Source: Mesorhizobium sophorae (GTDB taxonomy: Bacteria; Pseudomonadota; Alphaproteobacteria; Rhizobiales; Rhizobiaceae). Taken from it: a DNA stretch of 64,000 nucleotides. Of this stretch, positions 1 to 9,040 are shown piece after piece. Where the stretch lies: positions 1-64,000 of the forward strand of contig NZ_NNRI01000014.1 of NCBI RefSeq assembly GCF_002270415.1. Reading direction: 5' to 3'. The notes beneath the pieces were generated by a model that saw nothing but the letters and a program-made list of their open reading frames with translations, was not told the origin of the DNA and made no database searches. A program made the translations under genes and the position numbers. Positions within the stretch are counted from its first letter, which is position 1. Each line of letters begins with the position of its first letter.

Positions 1-118
1 AGCCAATGCGTTTCTTGTAGGGTCCGCGACTAGCGCCTTTTCGGCTTCCTTCGCCTCGATCAGCGCAACGATGTCCGCGATCTCCCAAAGCTTGTCAGTC
101 ACGCCAGCGGCCAAACTG
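1..118 (-). pseudogene. C-terminal remnant of an IS transposase, frameshifted
   Basis: Read on the minus strand, this stretch encodes a recognisable tail of a rhizobial IS-type transposase: AAGVTDKLWEIADIVALIEA, then EAKEAEKAL. The usual closing motif RGPYKKR appears only in a different reading frame near the window edge, so a frameshift separates the two parts. An in-frame TAG lies just upstream of the preserved part, and the family's usual sequence before AAGVTDKLW is replaced by unrelated DNA containing the 12-mer TGACCCACTACC (117-128). I infer a dead, truncated element. Family assignment (IS1-like annotation in rhizobia) is from memory of the tail motif. It could continue beyond the window. 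The 230 bases between it and ftsZ hold no gene I can support. Confidence 0.5.
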
Positions 119-348
119 ACCCACTACCCGGGACAGCCGGGCTTTGGCTGCGGCCGTCCATGCCACGGTGTGCAAAACCATCATCACAAAACTTGACCTT
201 GCTTGCACTTGCACCTCTGGCCGCTCTCTGGCTTTTTGAGGTACCCATCGCAACGGACTGATTCGCGTCATGCCGCTCGATTGCAATCTCCCCAGGCAGT
301 CTGCGGATGGGTCGTGAAGCGCGCGCAATTGGCGAAGGAGAAACAGGC

Positions 349-1386
349 ATGGCCGAGTTCAAGAAGCCCGAAATCTCCGAAATGAGACCCAAGATCACCG
401 TTATCGGCGTCGGCGGTGGCGGCGGCAACGCCGTCAACAACATGATCGCGGAGCAGCTTCAGGGGACCGAATTCATCGCCGCCAACACCGACGCGCAGGC
501 GCTGACCATGTCGAAGGCAACGCGGCTGATCCAGCTTGGCGCGCATGTCACCGAAGGGTTGGGCGCCGGATCGCTTCCCGAGATTGGCCGCGCCGCGGCC
601 GAGGAATCGCTCGACGAGATCATGGATCATCTGGCCGGCACGCATATGTGTTTCGTCACCGCCGGGATGGGCGGCGGCACGGGAACCGGCGCTGCTCCGA
701 TCATTGCTCAGGCGGCGCGCAAGGCCGGCATCCTGACAGTGGGCGTCGTCACCAAGCCTTTCGCTTTCGAGGGCAGGCGCCGCATGCAGATGGCCGAAGA
801 GGGCATCGAGCGGCTGCGCGAAAGCGCCGACACGGTGATCGTCATCCCGAACCAGAACCTGTTCCGGATCGCCGATGCCAAGACCACCTTCGCCGATGCG
901 TTCGTCATCGCCGACCGCGTGCTTTATTCCGGCGTCAGCTGCATCACGGATCTCATCGTCAAGGAAGGCCTGATCAATCTCGACTTCGCCGATGTCAAAT
1001 CGGTGATGCGCGACATGGGCCGCGCCATGATGGGAACCGGCGAGGCCTCCGGCGACGGCCGGGCGATGAAGGCTGCGGAAGCCGCGATCGCCAACCCGTT
1101 GCTGGACGAAGTTTCGATGAAGGGCGCCAAGGGTGTCCTGGTCTCGATATCGGGCGGCAGGGATATGACCCTGTTCGAGGTCGACGAGGCCGCCACCCGC
1201 ATCCGCGAAGAGGTCTATGAGGACGCCGACATCATCGTCGGCGCAATCTTCGACAAGAGCATGGAAGGCCGCTTCAGGGTTTCTGTGGTGGCGACCGGGC
1301 TCGATCGCGCCTTTGGGGCAGAGGACGCCGATGCCGGCATCGCCCGGGGCCATGTCGGCCAGCCGCCGGCGCGGACGCTTCAGTAG
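349..1386 (+). CDS. Short FtsZ paralogue (FtsZ2-like tubulin GTPase)
   Basis: This is a tubulin-like GTPase of the FtsZ family, 345 residues from the chosen ATG. The Gly-rich nucleotide-binding start GVGGGGGNAVNNM, the tubulin signature GGGTGTGAAP and the T7-loop region NLDFADVKSVM are all intact, so GTP binding and polymerisation look possible. The protein stops right after the core fold. It lacks the long linker and the C-terminal peptide that in normal FtsZ binds FtsA and other division proteins. Main rhizobial FtsZ proteins are far longer. Sinorhizobium meliloti is known to carry such a tail-less FtsZ2. I chose ATG 349 because a strong ribosome site (GGCGAAGGAG, 331-340) precedes it; an earlier in-frame start at 307 would add 14 unlikely residues. 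It stands alone, with 189 bases without a gene before the next operon. Confidence 0.9.
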   Translation: MAEFKKPEISEMRPKITVIGVGGGGGNAVNNMIAEQLQGTEFIAANTDAQALTMSKATRLIQLGAHVTEGLGAGSLPEIGRAAAEESLDEIMDHLAGTHMCFVTAGMGGGTGTGAAPIIAQAARKAGILTVGVVTKPFAFEGRRRMQMAEEGIERLRESADTVIVIPNQNLFRIADAKTTFADAFVIADRVLYSGVSCITDLIVKEGLINLDFADVKSVMRDMGRAMMGTGEASGDGRAMKAAEAAIANPLLDEVSMKGAKGVLVSISGGRDMTLFEVDEAATRIREEVYEDADIIVGAIFDKSMEGRFRVSVVATGLDRAFGAEDADAGIARGHVGQPPARTLQ

Positions 1387-1575
1387 TCATCTTCTGCGCA
1401 TTTCCTGGCAAAGGGTTTGCCTGACAACGCTATGGCCTGCGTATCGGCTTTGCTCAGCGCACTCTAACTTGCGGCCCGCTGTATCGGTCTCTATCCCTCT
1501 GCTGCTACAAGAATCCTTCACAGACGGCCATCTATACTGGCAACCGGCATTCGTTCGAGCGACGAGAGGCGCGGC

Positions 1576-2970
1576 TTGGAATTTGACTTGAAAACCATCG
1601 AGGCGCTTGCGCCCGACCAGGCGTCGTTGAGCGCCGCTTCCAAGTTGACCAAGCAATCGAACTGGCCACGGCTCGAAAAGAATGAAGAGCTGGCTCTCAT
1701 CTGGGGGGAATGCCAGGGTTCCGGCTCCAATCCCTACCGTGTGGTCGTCGAAACCGGCGACGATGGTTACAAATGCACCTGCCCGTCGCGGAAATTTCCC
1801 TGCAAGCACACTTTGGCGCTGATGTGGATCGCCGCCACCACGCCGGCCAGCTTTGCCGTGGCCGGCTCGACGCCGGAATGGGTGAACGATTGGCTGAGCC
1901 GTCGCAGGAAGACCACGTCGCAACCTGTGGAACCGACACAAGGTGCGGGAGGCAAGAGCATCGGCGAAGCCGCGCGCGACGAAAGCTCTGTCGTCGAGGA
2001 CGCGGCTGCGGTCGAACGCCGCGAGGCAGCGCAGCGCAAGCGGGCAGAAGACACGCGATCCGCCGTGTCCGCAGGACTGGATGAACTCGATCAATGGATC
2101 GCCGACCAGTTGCGGCTTGGCCTTGCCGGCTTTGTCGACAACAGCAGCGATCGTTGCCGCCGGATTGCCGCGCGGCTGGTCGACATGAAGGCGACGGCAC
2201 TTGCCGGCCGCATCGACGAGATACCGTCTAGGTTGATGGCGTTGCGCAGCGAGGAACGGCCGGACGCGGCGATCCGCGAACTCGGCAAGCTTGTGCTGCT
2301 GGCCAAAGCCTGGCGGTCGGCACCCGATGACCCGGAACTGAGGCGGCTCGTCTCGACCTCCGAGAGCCGCGAACAGGTGCTGGCCAATCGCGATGCGACT
2401 CAGGTCGAAAGCGCTTGGGAAGTGCTCGGCGAGAAGATCGAATCTCGCCGTGACGGTCTTGTCAGCCATTCGACCTGGCTGCTCGACCTGAACAGCGCCA
2501 GCTCGCAATTTGCCCAGCTGCTCGACTTTTTTCCGGCGTCGGCCGGTCGCCGGTCGAACGCCTTCACGCCGGGCGATCGTTTCGAAGCCCGGCTGATCTT
2601 CTATCCGGCGCGCCAGCCGCTGCGGGCATTGGTGGCGGACCGCAGGGGTGACGTCTCGTCCGGCGACTGGCCCGATTTCGGCGTTGACGCGTCGGATCCG
2701 CTGGCGGCCCATGTTGCCCGCCAGGACGCCGCGCCCTGGGTTACCGATTGCCCCGTCATGCTGCCGCCCGGAGCGATCCTGCTGGACGATCGCGGTGCCG
2801 CCTGGTGGCAGGCCGCCGGCGATCCGCACGGCATCGCCTTGCCAATCGCCGACACCGTCAATCCAACGCTGCTTGGACTGGACCTCAAGGCAACGGCCGC
2901 ACTTTGGAACGGCAGCCGGCTTGAACTCCTGGCGGCGCAAAGCGGGTTTGGGAGGCTTGATCTGTCATGA
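1576..2970 (+). CDS. SWIM zinc-finger protein, first gene of the MoxR/VWA operon
   Basis: This is a 464-residue protein with a SWIM zinc finger near the N terminus: Cys67-x-Cys69, then Cys76-x-His78 (KCTCPSRKFPCKH), the CxC...CxH pattern expected to bind zinc. SWIM domains are predicted to mediate DNA or protein contacts. The remainder, after a charged low-complexity stretch (about 110-165), has no domain I recognise by eye. The start is TTG 1576 with GAGAGG six bases upstream. The stop overlaps the next start by four bases (ATGA), implying translational coupling. It opens a five-gene operon, so its likely job is recognition or regulation within that module. That role is inference. Confidence 0.85.
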   Translation: MEFDLKTIEALAPDQASLSAASKLTKQSNWPRLEKNEELALIWGECQGSGSNPYRVVVETGDDGYKCTCPSRKFPCKHTLALMWIAATTPASFAVAGSTPEWVNDWLSRRRKTTSQPVEPTQGAGGKSIGEAARDESSVVEDAAAVERREAAQRKRAEDTRSAVSAGLDELDQWIADQLRLGLAGFVDNSSDRCRRIAARLVDMKATALAGRIDEIPSRLMALRSEERPDAAIRELGKLVLLAKAWRSAPDDPELRRLVSTSESREQVLANRDATQVESAWEVLGEKIESRRDGLVSHSTWLLDLNSASSQFAQLLDFFPASAGRRSNAFTPGDRFEARLIFYPARQPLRALVADRRGDVSSGDWPDFGVDASDPLAAHVARQDAAPWVTDCPVMLPPGAILLDDRGAAWWQAAGDPHGIALPIADTVNPTLLGLDLKATAALWNGSRLELLAAQSGFGRLDLS

Positions 2971-4406
2971 ATGAGATCGAGCAGACCGGCCTGGCGACCA
3001 TGCGCGACTGCTGGATAACCGGCGGCACCACCTTCGACCTGGCTCCGGCTGCATGGCAGCAGATCGCCAGCAGTGCAAACCCCGACGAGCGCGAGCGCCG
3101 GTTGCTGGCAATCGCCGCGCAGGCCCTCGACATTGCCTTGCGGCCAGCCGCGCCGAAGATGCTGAAACAACGCCCGCCACTGCCTGAACTTGCCTTGCCC
3201 ATGCTGCCGGAGCGGCTGCGGCCGCTTTTGCGAGCGGCGCTGAAGCATGCAGCCGACGCAAGGACCAAGACACGCGTGGCCACGCTCGTCGCCAGCCGAG
3301 GCTTCGTGCTGCATCCAATGGATTGGATGCCCTCTGCGTCGTATCAGGAAAGTCCGGACGTTTATGCCCCCTGGGTCGATTGGCAAGCCGGTGTGGGTGG
3401 CGAGAAACAATCCCGCCGGGAACAACTGACCGTGGAAACCTGGGATGATTTCTATCCCGCTGCGCGCCGTACCGCGCTGGCCGATATGCGCCGCACCGCT
3501 CCGGCGCTGGCCAGGCAACTGATCGAGGCCAAGGGATCAAGTGAGCCGGCGGAGATCAGATCCGCACTCATCGAACTCATGCGCTTCGGCTTGGGCGCCG
3601 ATGACGTGCCATTCCTGAAGAGCCTCTCCGCCGACCGCTCCGGCAGGGTGCGCGAACTGGCTGGCCGGCTGCTGGCAAGGTTGGGAGAGCATGGCAACCC
3701 AGGCGATGGCGGGACGGAAGATCCGACAGCCGAGCTCGCCGCCTTCATCGCCGAAGGCAAATCCGGCTTCATCCGCCGCCGCACCACCTATACACCGATA
3801 AGACTCAAGGCGCCCGCGCAGGAAGCACGCCGCGGCGACTTGTTTGCCACCTGTTATCTGGGCGATCTTGCTGCCCGCTTCGGCGTTACCGAGTCCGATT
3901 TCCTCGGGGCATGGCAGTTCGGCGTCGACGACAATGCCGATCTCTTCCTCGTTCGAATGGTCTCGGTGTCCGGCAGTGATGCAGCGGTGGCGCATTTGGC
4001 CGATACGCTTGGCGCCGGAGGCGGCAAGCCGGCGCTTCTCGTCCTCCATCTCATGGCGCGTTTGGACAGCGGCAGGAAGCGTGTGTTGACCAGGCAAATC
4101 CTGAAAGACACGCAGAATCTTCACGCGCTCAACCAGGTCGAAGGCATCGAAGCAGGCTGGCTGGAATGGGCCGACCTGACAAACGGCCAGACGCTCCCGG
4201 CACTGCGTTCCGCTGTTGCGGGAAACGACGAGCCGGTGAAGCGAAGCGCCGACCAGACACTAGAGAATCTGGGGTTTCTGGCGACAGCGGCGACGGCGGA
4301 AAAATTGATCGGGGATGTCGTTGCGGCCGGCATGGCTCCGGCGGCACCTTCGCTCGGTCTCCTGCGCCTCAATGCGGCATTGGCCGGGCCTGGAATCGAC
4401 ACATGA
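2967..4406 (+). CDS. DUF5691 family protein (HEAT-like repeats)
   Basis: This 479-residue protein resembles the DUF5691 family, which is found beside SWIM, MoxR, DUF5682 and VWA genes in other bacteria. It is rich in Leu/Ala/Arg helices with HEAT-like units such as DDVPFLKSLSADRSGRVREL around residues 211-230, suggesting an alpha-solenoid scaffold. No catalytic motif, signal peptide or membrane segment is visible. Its start overlaps the SWIM gene stop by four bases, and the MoxR gene begins 19 bases after its stop. I infer a structural or adaptor subunit of the complex encoded by this operon. The family name rests on context and overall appearance, so the alternative is an unclassified HEAT-like protein. 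Confidence 0.7.
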   Translation: MNEIEQTGLATMRDCWITGGTTFDLAPAAWQQIASSANPDERERRLLAIAAQALDIALRPAAPKMLKQRPPLPELALPMLPERLRPLLRAALKHAADARTKTRVATLVASRGFVLHPMDWMPSASYQESPDVYAPWVDWQAGVGGEKQSRREQLTVETWDDFYPAARRTALADMRRTAPALARQLIEAKGSSEPAEIRSALIELMRFGLGADDVPFLKSLSADRSGRVRELAGRLLARLGEHGNPGDGGTEDPTAELAAFIAEGKSGFIRRRTTYTPIRLKAPAQEARRGDLFATCYLGDLAARFGVTESDFLGAWQFGVDDNADLFLVRMVSVSGSDAAVAHLADTLGAGGGKPALLVLHLMARLDSGRKRVLTRQILKDTQNLHALNQVEGIEAGWLEWADLTNGQTLPALRSAVAGNDEPVKRSADQTLENLGFLATAATAEKLIGDVVAAGMAPAAPSLGLLRLNAALAGPGIDT

Positions 4407-4425
4407 TCACTCGGGAGAACAGCAA

Positions 4426-5505
4426 ATGAACGCAGTCATCCGTCTTCCGGTCGAGCAGGCCTACGCCGCCGAGTTGCAGGCCCTCTCGCGCAATGGCGAC
4501 CGGCAAAAGCCCGCCGGATGGAGCCTTTCGCCCAAGGCGGTTCTCACCTATCTGCTAGGCGGAAAGGCCGACGACGGGACGCTGATAACGCCAAAATATG
4601 TCGGCCGCCGCCGGCTGATGGAGACCGCCGTGGCGACGCTCGCCACCGACCGGGCGCTGTTGCTGCTCGGCGTGCCGGGCACCGCCAAGTCCTGGGTGTC
4701 GGAGCACCTCGCCGCCGCCATCATGGGCGACTCGACATTGATCGTGCAATGCACGGCCGGCACCGACGAGAACCAGATCCGCTATGGCTGGAACTACGCG
4801 CAGCTTCTGGCCAAGGGCCCGAGCCAGGAGGCGCTGGTGCCGACCCCGCTTTACCGCGCCATGCAGGACGGCAAGCTCTGCCGCCTCGAGGAACTGACGC
4901 GCATGGGCTCTGACGTGCAGGACACGCTGATCACCGTGCTTTCTGAAAAGATGATGCCGATCCCGGAACTCAACACGTCGATCTACGCGCAGCGCGGTTT
5001 CAACATCATCGCCACGGCCAACAACCGCGACAAGGGCGTCAACGAGCTGTCCTCGGCACTGAAGCGCCGCTTCAATGTCGTCGTGTTGCCGTTGCCCGAG
5101 GATATGGCGGAAGAAGTGGCGATCGTCTCGAAGCGGGTCGGCGAGATGGCTGGCGGCCTCGACCTGCCGGTGCCGAAGAATGTCGGCGAGGAGATCGCCC
5201 GCGTGCTCACCATCTTCCGCGAATTGCGCTCCGGTGCCACCGCCGATGGCAAGGTGACGTTGAAGACGCCGTCCGGTTCGCTGTCCACGGCGGAGGCTAT
5301 CGCCACCATGGTTGGCGGCCTCAGCCAGGCGGCCTGGTTCGACAGCGGCAAGCTCGGCGCCGAAGGCCTGGCTGCCAGCCTGGTCGGCGCGATCGTGAAG
5401 GATCCAGTGCAAGACAAGCTGGTGCTGGAAGAATATCTGGAAACAGTGCTCAAGAAGCGGCCGGACTATGCCGGCTATTACGCGGCCTTGAACGCGGCGA
5501 TCTGA
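4426..5505 (+). CDS. MoxR-type AAA+ ATPase
   Basis: This is a 359-residue AAA+ ATPase of the MoxR group. Walker A is GVPGTAKS (residues 82-89). A Walker B-like KLCRLEEL follows near 147-154, then a sensor stretch IIATANNRDKGVNELSSALK ending in the RRF arginine region. MoxR ATPases act as chaperone-like remodelling machines together with VWA-domain partners, commonly to insert metals or activate client proteins. ATG 4426 was chosen because GGGAG lies about ten bases upstream; the longer reading at 4315 overlaps the DUF5691 gene heavily. The next gene starts four bases after the stop. Here it presumably powers the five-gene module; its client is unknown. Confidence 0.9.
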   Translation: MNAVIRLPVEQAYAAELQALSRNGDRQKPAGWSLSPKAVLTYLLGGKADDGTLITPKYVGRRRLMETAVATLATDRALLLLGVPGTAKSWVSEHLAAAIMGDSTLIVQCTAGTDENQIRYGWNYAQLLAKGPSQEALVPTPLYRAMQDGKLCRLEELTRMGSDVQDTLITVLSEKMMPIPELNTSIYAQRGFNIIATANNRDKGVNELSSALKRRFNVVVLPLPEDMAEEVAIVSKRVGEMAGGLDLPVPKNVGEEIARVLTIFRELRSGATADGKVTLKTPSGSLSTAEAIATMVGGLSQAAWFDSGKLGAEGLAASLVGAIVKDPVQDKLVLEEYLETVLKKRPDYAGYYAALNAAI

Positions 5506-5509
5506 CGCC

Positions 5510-7759
5510 ATGGCGCTGAGCGACGTTTCCTATTTCGGCATACGCCATCACGGGCCCGGCTCCGCCGACAGCCTGGTGCAGGCGTTGCAGGGCTTGAAAC
5601 CGGTCGCCGTGCTGATCGAGGGGCCGGCAGATGCCTCAGCGTTGCTGCCACTGCTTGCCCGGGCCGAAATGCAGCCGCCGGTGGCGCTGCTCTGCTATCC
5701 GGAAGACGATCCGGCTTCGACGAGCTTCTGGCCCTTCGCCGAGTTTTCGCCGGAATACCAGGCGGCCCTGTGGGCTCTTGGCAACAACGCGGCTTTACGG
5801 TTCATCGACCTGCCGTCATCGGCCCGGGTTGCGGCGGTTGATGATGCTGAGGATGCCGATGCCGATGAAGCGGAACCCGGTGCCGACAACGAGACGGCTC
5901 AGCATATGCGTGACCCGATCGGGACACTGGCGCAAGCCGCCGGCTATGAAGATGGCGAGAGCTGGTGGTCCGATATCATCGAGCAGAACCCGCAGCCAGG
6001 TCCCATCTTTGCCGCGATTTCCGATGCCATGACGACGCTGCGCGACGGCGAGGGCCCGCTAGCCGAATTCGAGGCCAGGCGTGAAGCGCATATGCGGCTT
6101 GAAATCACCGCCGCGCGCAAGGAATTCGAGGGGCCGATCGCTGTCGTTTGCGGCGCCTGGCATGTGCCTGCATTGCAAGCGACGCGACCGCAGAAAGAGG
6201 ATCAGGCCCTTCTCAAGGGGCTCGCCCGGCGCAAGAGCACGATGACATGGGCGCCATGGACGGGGCCACGCCTGGCCCTGGGCTTCGGCTATGGCGCTGG
6301 TGTCGTCGCGCCCGGCTGGTGCAAGCATCTGTGGCGCACGCGCGGCCGCCACGACGCGGCAACCTTGTGGCTCGCAATGATCGCGGCGGTGCTGAGAGGC
6401 AAGGGACATATGGTCTCGACCGCTTCGCTGATCGAAGCCGAACGGCTGGCGCGTGCGCTGGCCGCGATCCGCGAGCGGCCAAAGCCTGGGTTCGAGGAAT
6501 TGCGCGACGCCGCTATCGCCGCCCTGTTCAACGGCGAAGCGCTGCTTTGGGCGTTGGTCGAAGCCGAACTGCTTCTGGGCGCCGATGTCGGTGAAATTCC
6601 GCCCGACACGCCACTGGCGCCGCTGATCGAGGATCTGCAACGCAACCAGAAAGCGGCGCGGCTGAAGCCCGAGGCGCTGGAGCGCGAATTGTCGGTCGAT
6701 CTCCGTAGCGAAAGCGGGCTGTTTCGTTCGACCTTGTTGCACCGGCTGAACGTGCTTGGCGTGCATTGGGGCAAGTTGACCGACAGCGGACGCAGCCGCG
6801 GCACCTTCCGCGAGCGATGGGCGCTCTCGTGGGAGCCGGAATATGCCGTTCGCCTGGTCGAGAACCTGATCTATGGGCCGACAATCGAGAAGGCCGCCAA
6901 TGGCCGGCTGATCCAGATGATCGGCGCGTCGGCCTCTCTCGACGCGCTGGCGGGATTGGTTCAGGGCGCCATCACGGCAAACCTGTCGGAAGCGTCGACC
7001 GCCGGTCTCGTGGCATTGGAGGAACGCGCGGCGCACAGCAGCGAATGCCTGGAAATTCTGGCATCGGTGCCGCCGCTCGCCGAAATCATCCGCTATGGCG
7101 AGGCACGCAAGACGGAAACGGCCCGGCTGTCCGGTCTGCTGGAACGGCTGATCATCGAAGGCGCGATAGCACTCGCCTATGCCGCCCGCGACCTCGATGA
7201 CCAGGCTTCGACGACGCTGGTTGGAGCGATGCGCAAGGCCGACGAAGCGATCAGGCTGGTCGAGCCTGAGGAAGATGTGCTGGACGCCTGGCGCAATGGA
7301 CTGGCAGCGGTGCTCGATGGATCGCGATCGACGGCGCTGGTTGCAGGCTGCGCCGCGCATCTGCTCTACGAAGCCGGCCATCTGTCCGCCGACGCCGCAG
7401 CGGGCCTGATCGCCCGGCGCCTGTCGCCGGGAACGCCGGTCATGGAGGCCGCAGGGTTCTTCGAAGGCTTCTTCAGCACCGCCAGTCAACGGCTCATCTA
7501 TGACGAGGCCCTGCGCGGAGCGGTCGATGCCTGGCTCCAATCCCTCGACGAAGATGCCTTCATTGCGCATCTGCCGCTGCTGCGCCGGGTCTTCTCGCAT
7601 CTGGACTCGATGGAGCGGCGGCGGCTGATCGAAGCGGTGCTCGGCCGCGCCGCACGCCTGCCTGCCGGACTGACACCGGCGCCGGATGGCGACGCCGCAT
7701 GGCGCCGGCACCTGGAACGGCTTGGACCCTTGCTGACGGGCGGTGACGGCAATGGATGA
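5510..7759 (+). CDS. DUF5682 family protein, possible TraB/ChaN-like hydrolase
   Basis: This 749-residue protein matches the DUF5682 family. The N terminus carries FGIRHHGPGSA (His13, His14) and LIEGPADA (Glu37), and a further CGAWHVPAL motif lies near residue 213-221. A His-rich start, a Glu motif and a later GxxH recall the TIKI/TraB/EreA/ChaN superfamily, which includes metal-dependent hydrolases. I infer an enzymatic domain at the N terminus, but have no alignment to prove it. The rest is mostly helical and may form a scaffold. An acidic run (about 106-125) separates parts of the first third. It overlaps the VWA gene by eight bases. As the largest member, it is a plausible effector of the operon. 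Confidence 0.75.
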   Translation: MALSDVSYFGIRHHGPGSADSLVQALQGLKPVAVLIEGPADASALLPLLARAEMQPPVALLCYPEDDPASTSFWPFAEFSPEYQAALWALGNNAALRFIDLPSSARVAAVDDAEDADADEAEPGADNETAQHMRDPIGTLAQAAGYEDGESWWSDIIEQNPQPGPIFAAISDAMTTLRDGEGPLAEFEARREAHMRLEITAARKEFEGPIAVVCGAWHVPALQATRPQKEDQALLKGLARRKSTMTWAPWTGPRLALGFGYGAGVVAPGWCKHLWRTRGRHDAATLWLAMIAAVLRGKGHMVSTASLIEAERLARALAAIRERPKPGFEELRDAAIAALFNGEALLWALVEAELLLGADVGEIPPDTPLAPLIEDLQRNQKAARLKPEALERELSVDLRSESGLFRSTLLHRLNVLGVHWGKLTDSGRSRGTFRERWALSWEPEYAVRLVENLIYGPTIEKAANGRLIQMIGASASLDALAGLVQGAITANLSEASTAGLVALEERAAHSSECLEILASVPPLAEIIRYGEARKTETARLSGLLERLIIEGAIALAYAARDLDDQASTTLVGAMRKADEAIRLVEPEEDVLDAWRNGLAAVLDGSRSTALVAGCAAHLLYEAGHLSADAAAGLIARRLSPGTPVMEAAGFFEGFFSTASQRLIYDEALRGAVDAWLQSLDEDAFIAHLPLLRRVFSHLDSMERRRLIEAVLGRAARLPAGLTPAPDGDAAWRRHLERLGPLLTGGDGNG

Positions 7760-8975
7760 CGCGGCCGAAATGAACGAACCCGCCACCGATGACGGACGCG
7801 AGCGCCGCTGGCGCCTGGCGATCGGTGCCGATGACGAGAAATCGACTTCGCTTTCCGACACGGACAAGCGGCTTTCTGCGGCACTCGATGCACTCTATGG
7901 CGATGGCGCCGGCGATGCGGCTGCCGACCCGCGCAAGCGCCGCGGCGGGCTCGGCCGTTCGGCGCCGCGGGTGGCACAGTGGATGGGCGATATCAGGTCG
8001 TTCTTTCCCGCGCAGGTCGTGCAGATCGTCCAGAAGGATGCCTTCGAACGCCTCAACCTGAAGCAGATGCTGATGGAGCCCGAGTTCCTCAAGGCGATCG
8101 AGGCGGACGTCAATCTCGTTGCCGACCTGATTTCGCTGCGCTCGGTCATGCCGGCAAAGACCAAGGATATCGCGCGTACGATCATCGCCGATATCGTCGC
8201 CAAGCTGATGCAGCGGCTGGAGCAGAAGACGGCCGAGGCGATACGCGGTGCGCTCGATCGGTCGCAACGCACCAATCGGCCACGCCAGCGCGACATCGAC
8301 TGGCCGCGGACCATCTCGGCCAACCTTCGCCACTACCAGCCCGAGCATAAAACCATCGTGCCGGAGAAGTTGGTCGGCTTCATGCGCAAACAGCGCCGGC
8401 TGGTCGATCTGGACGAGGTTGTGCTGTGCGTCGACCAATCCGGCTCGATGGCAAGCTCGGTGATCTACGCCTCGATTTTTGCCGCGGTGATGGCCTCGTT
8501 ACCCGTCGTGCGGACCAAGCTCGTCTGCTTCGACACGGCCATCGTCGATCTCACCGAGGAGCTCAGCGATCCCGTCGAAGTCCTGTTCGGCGTGCAGCTT
8601 GGCGGGGGCACCGACATCAACCAGGCCGTCGCCTATTGCGCGGAGCGCATCGAACGGCCGACCAAGTCGCACATGGTGCTGATCACCGACCTTTATGAGG
8701 GCGGCAACGGCCAGGAATTGCTGCAGCGGCTGGCAGCACTTGTTCGATCTGGCGTCAATGTCGTGGTGCTGCTGGCGCTGACCGACCAGGGCAGGCCCGG
8801 TTACGACCCCAAGATGGCAGGCTCCGTTGCCGCGCTCGGCATCCCGGTCTTTGCCTGCACGCCGGATCTGTTTCCAGACCTGATGGCGGCGGCATTGCGC
8901 CGCGAGGATATCGGCGCATGGGCGGCCGGCGCCGACATCAAGCTTGTCCGCGCCGAGGCAGAGACGCCGGAATGA
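7752..8975 (+). CDS. VWA-domain protein, MoxR partner
   Basis: This 407-residue protein has a C-terminal von Willebrand A domain. The MIDAS motif DQSGSM lies near residue 228, followed by GGGTDIN and the distal LITDLYEGG, so metal-dependent ligand binding should be intact. The N-terminal half is helical and charged. VWA proteins encoded next to MoxR ATPases usually act as the client-binding arm of the pair. ATG 7752 lies inside the end of the DUF5682 gene (ATGGATGA overlap); a GTG at 7743 is an alternative. It is the last gene of the operon, and a perfect stem-loop lies 17 bases beyond its stop. Confidence 0.88.
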   Translation: MDDAAEMNEPATDDGRERRWRLAIGADDEKSTSLSDTDKRLSAALDALYGDGAGDAAADPRKRRGGLGRSAPRVAQWMGDIRSFFPAQVVQIVQKDAFERLNLKQMLMEPEFLKAIEADVNLVADLISLRSVMPAKTKDIARTIIADIVAKLMQRLEQKTAEAIRGALDRSQRTNRPRQRDIDWPRTISANLRHYQPEHKTIVPEKLVGFMRKQRRLVDLDEVVLCVDQSGSMASSVIYASIFAAVMASLPVVRTKLVCFDTAIVDLTEELSDPVEVLFGVQLGGGTDINQAVAYCAERIERPTKSHMVLITDLYEGGNGQELLQRLAALVRSGVNVVVLLALTDQGRPGYDPKMAGSVAALGIPVFACTPDLFPDLMAAALRREDIGAWAAGADIKLVRAEAETPE

Positions 8976-8992
8976 AGCACAACACAACAGCC

Positions 8993-9027
8993 TCCAGAGC
9001 CGCCAGCATGTGCTTGGCGGCTCTGGA
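8993..9027. terminator. Stem-loop between convergent genes
   Basis: A perfect 13-bp inverted repeat (TCCAGAGCCGCCA / TGGCGGCTCTGGA) with a nine-base loop sits between the end of the VWA gene and the end of the aldolase gene, which converge here. There is no T-run on either side, so it may end transcription weakly or protect the 3' ends of the two mRNAs. Confidence 0.6.
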
Positions 9028-9040
9028 TGGTTGATCGAGC

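Noticed and set aside
1387..2940. 517-codon minus-strand frame opposite the SWIM gene
   Set aside because: Shadow frame; composition is arginine/glycine/histidine-rich and the sense gene has a zinc finger and operon context.
1576..8975. A methanol dehydrogenase maturation (mox) cluster
   Set aside because: MoxR and VWA occur, but no methanol dehydrogenase or other mox genes are nearby and the partners are of different families.
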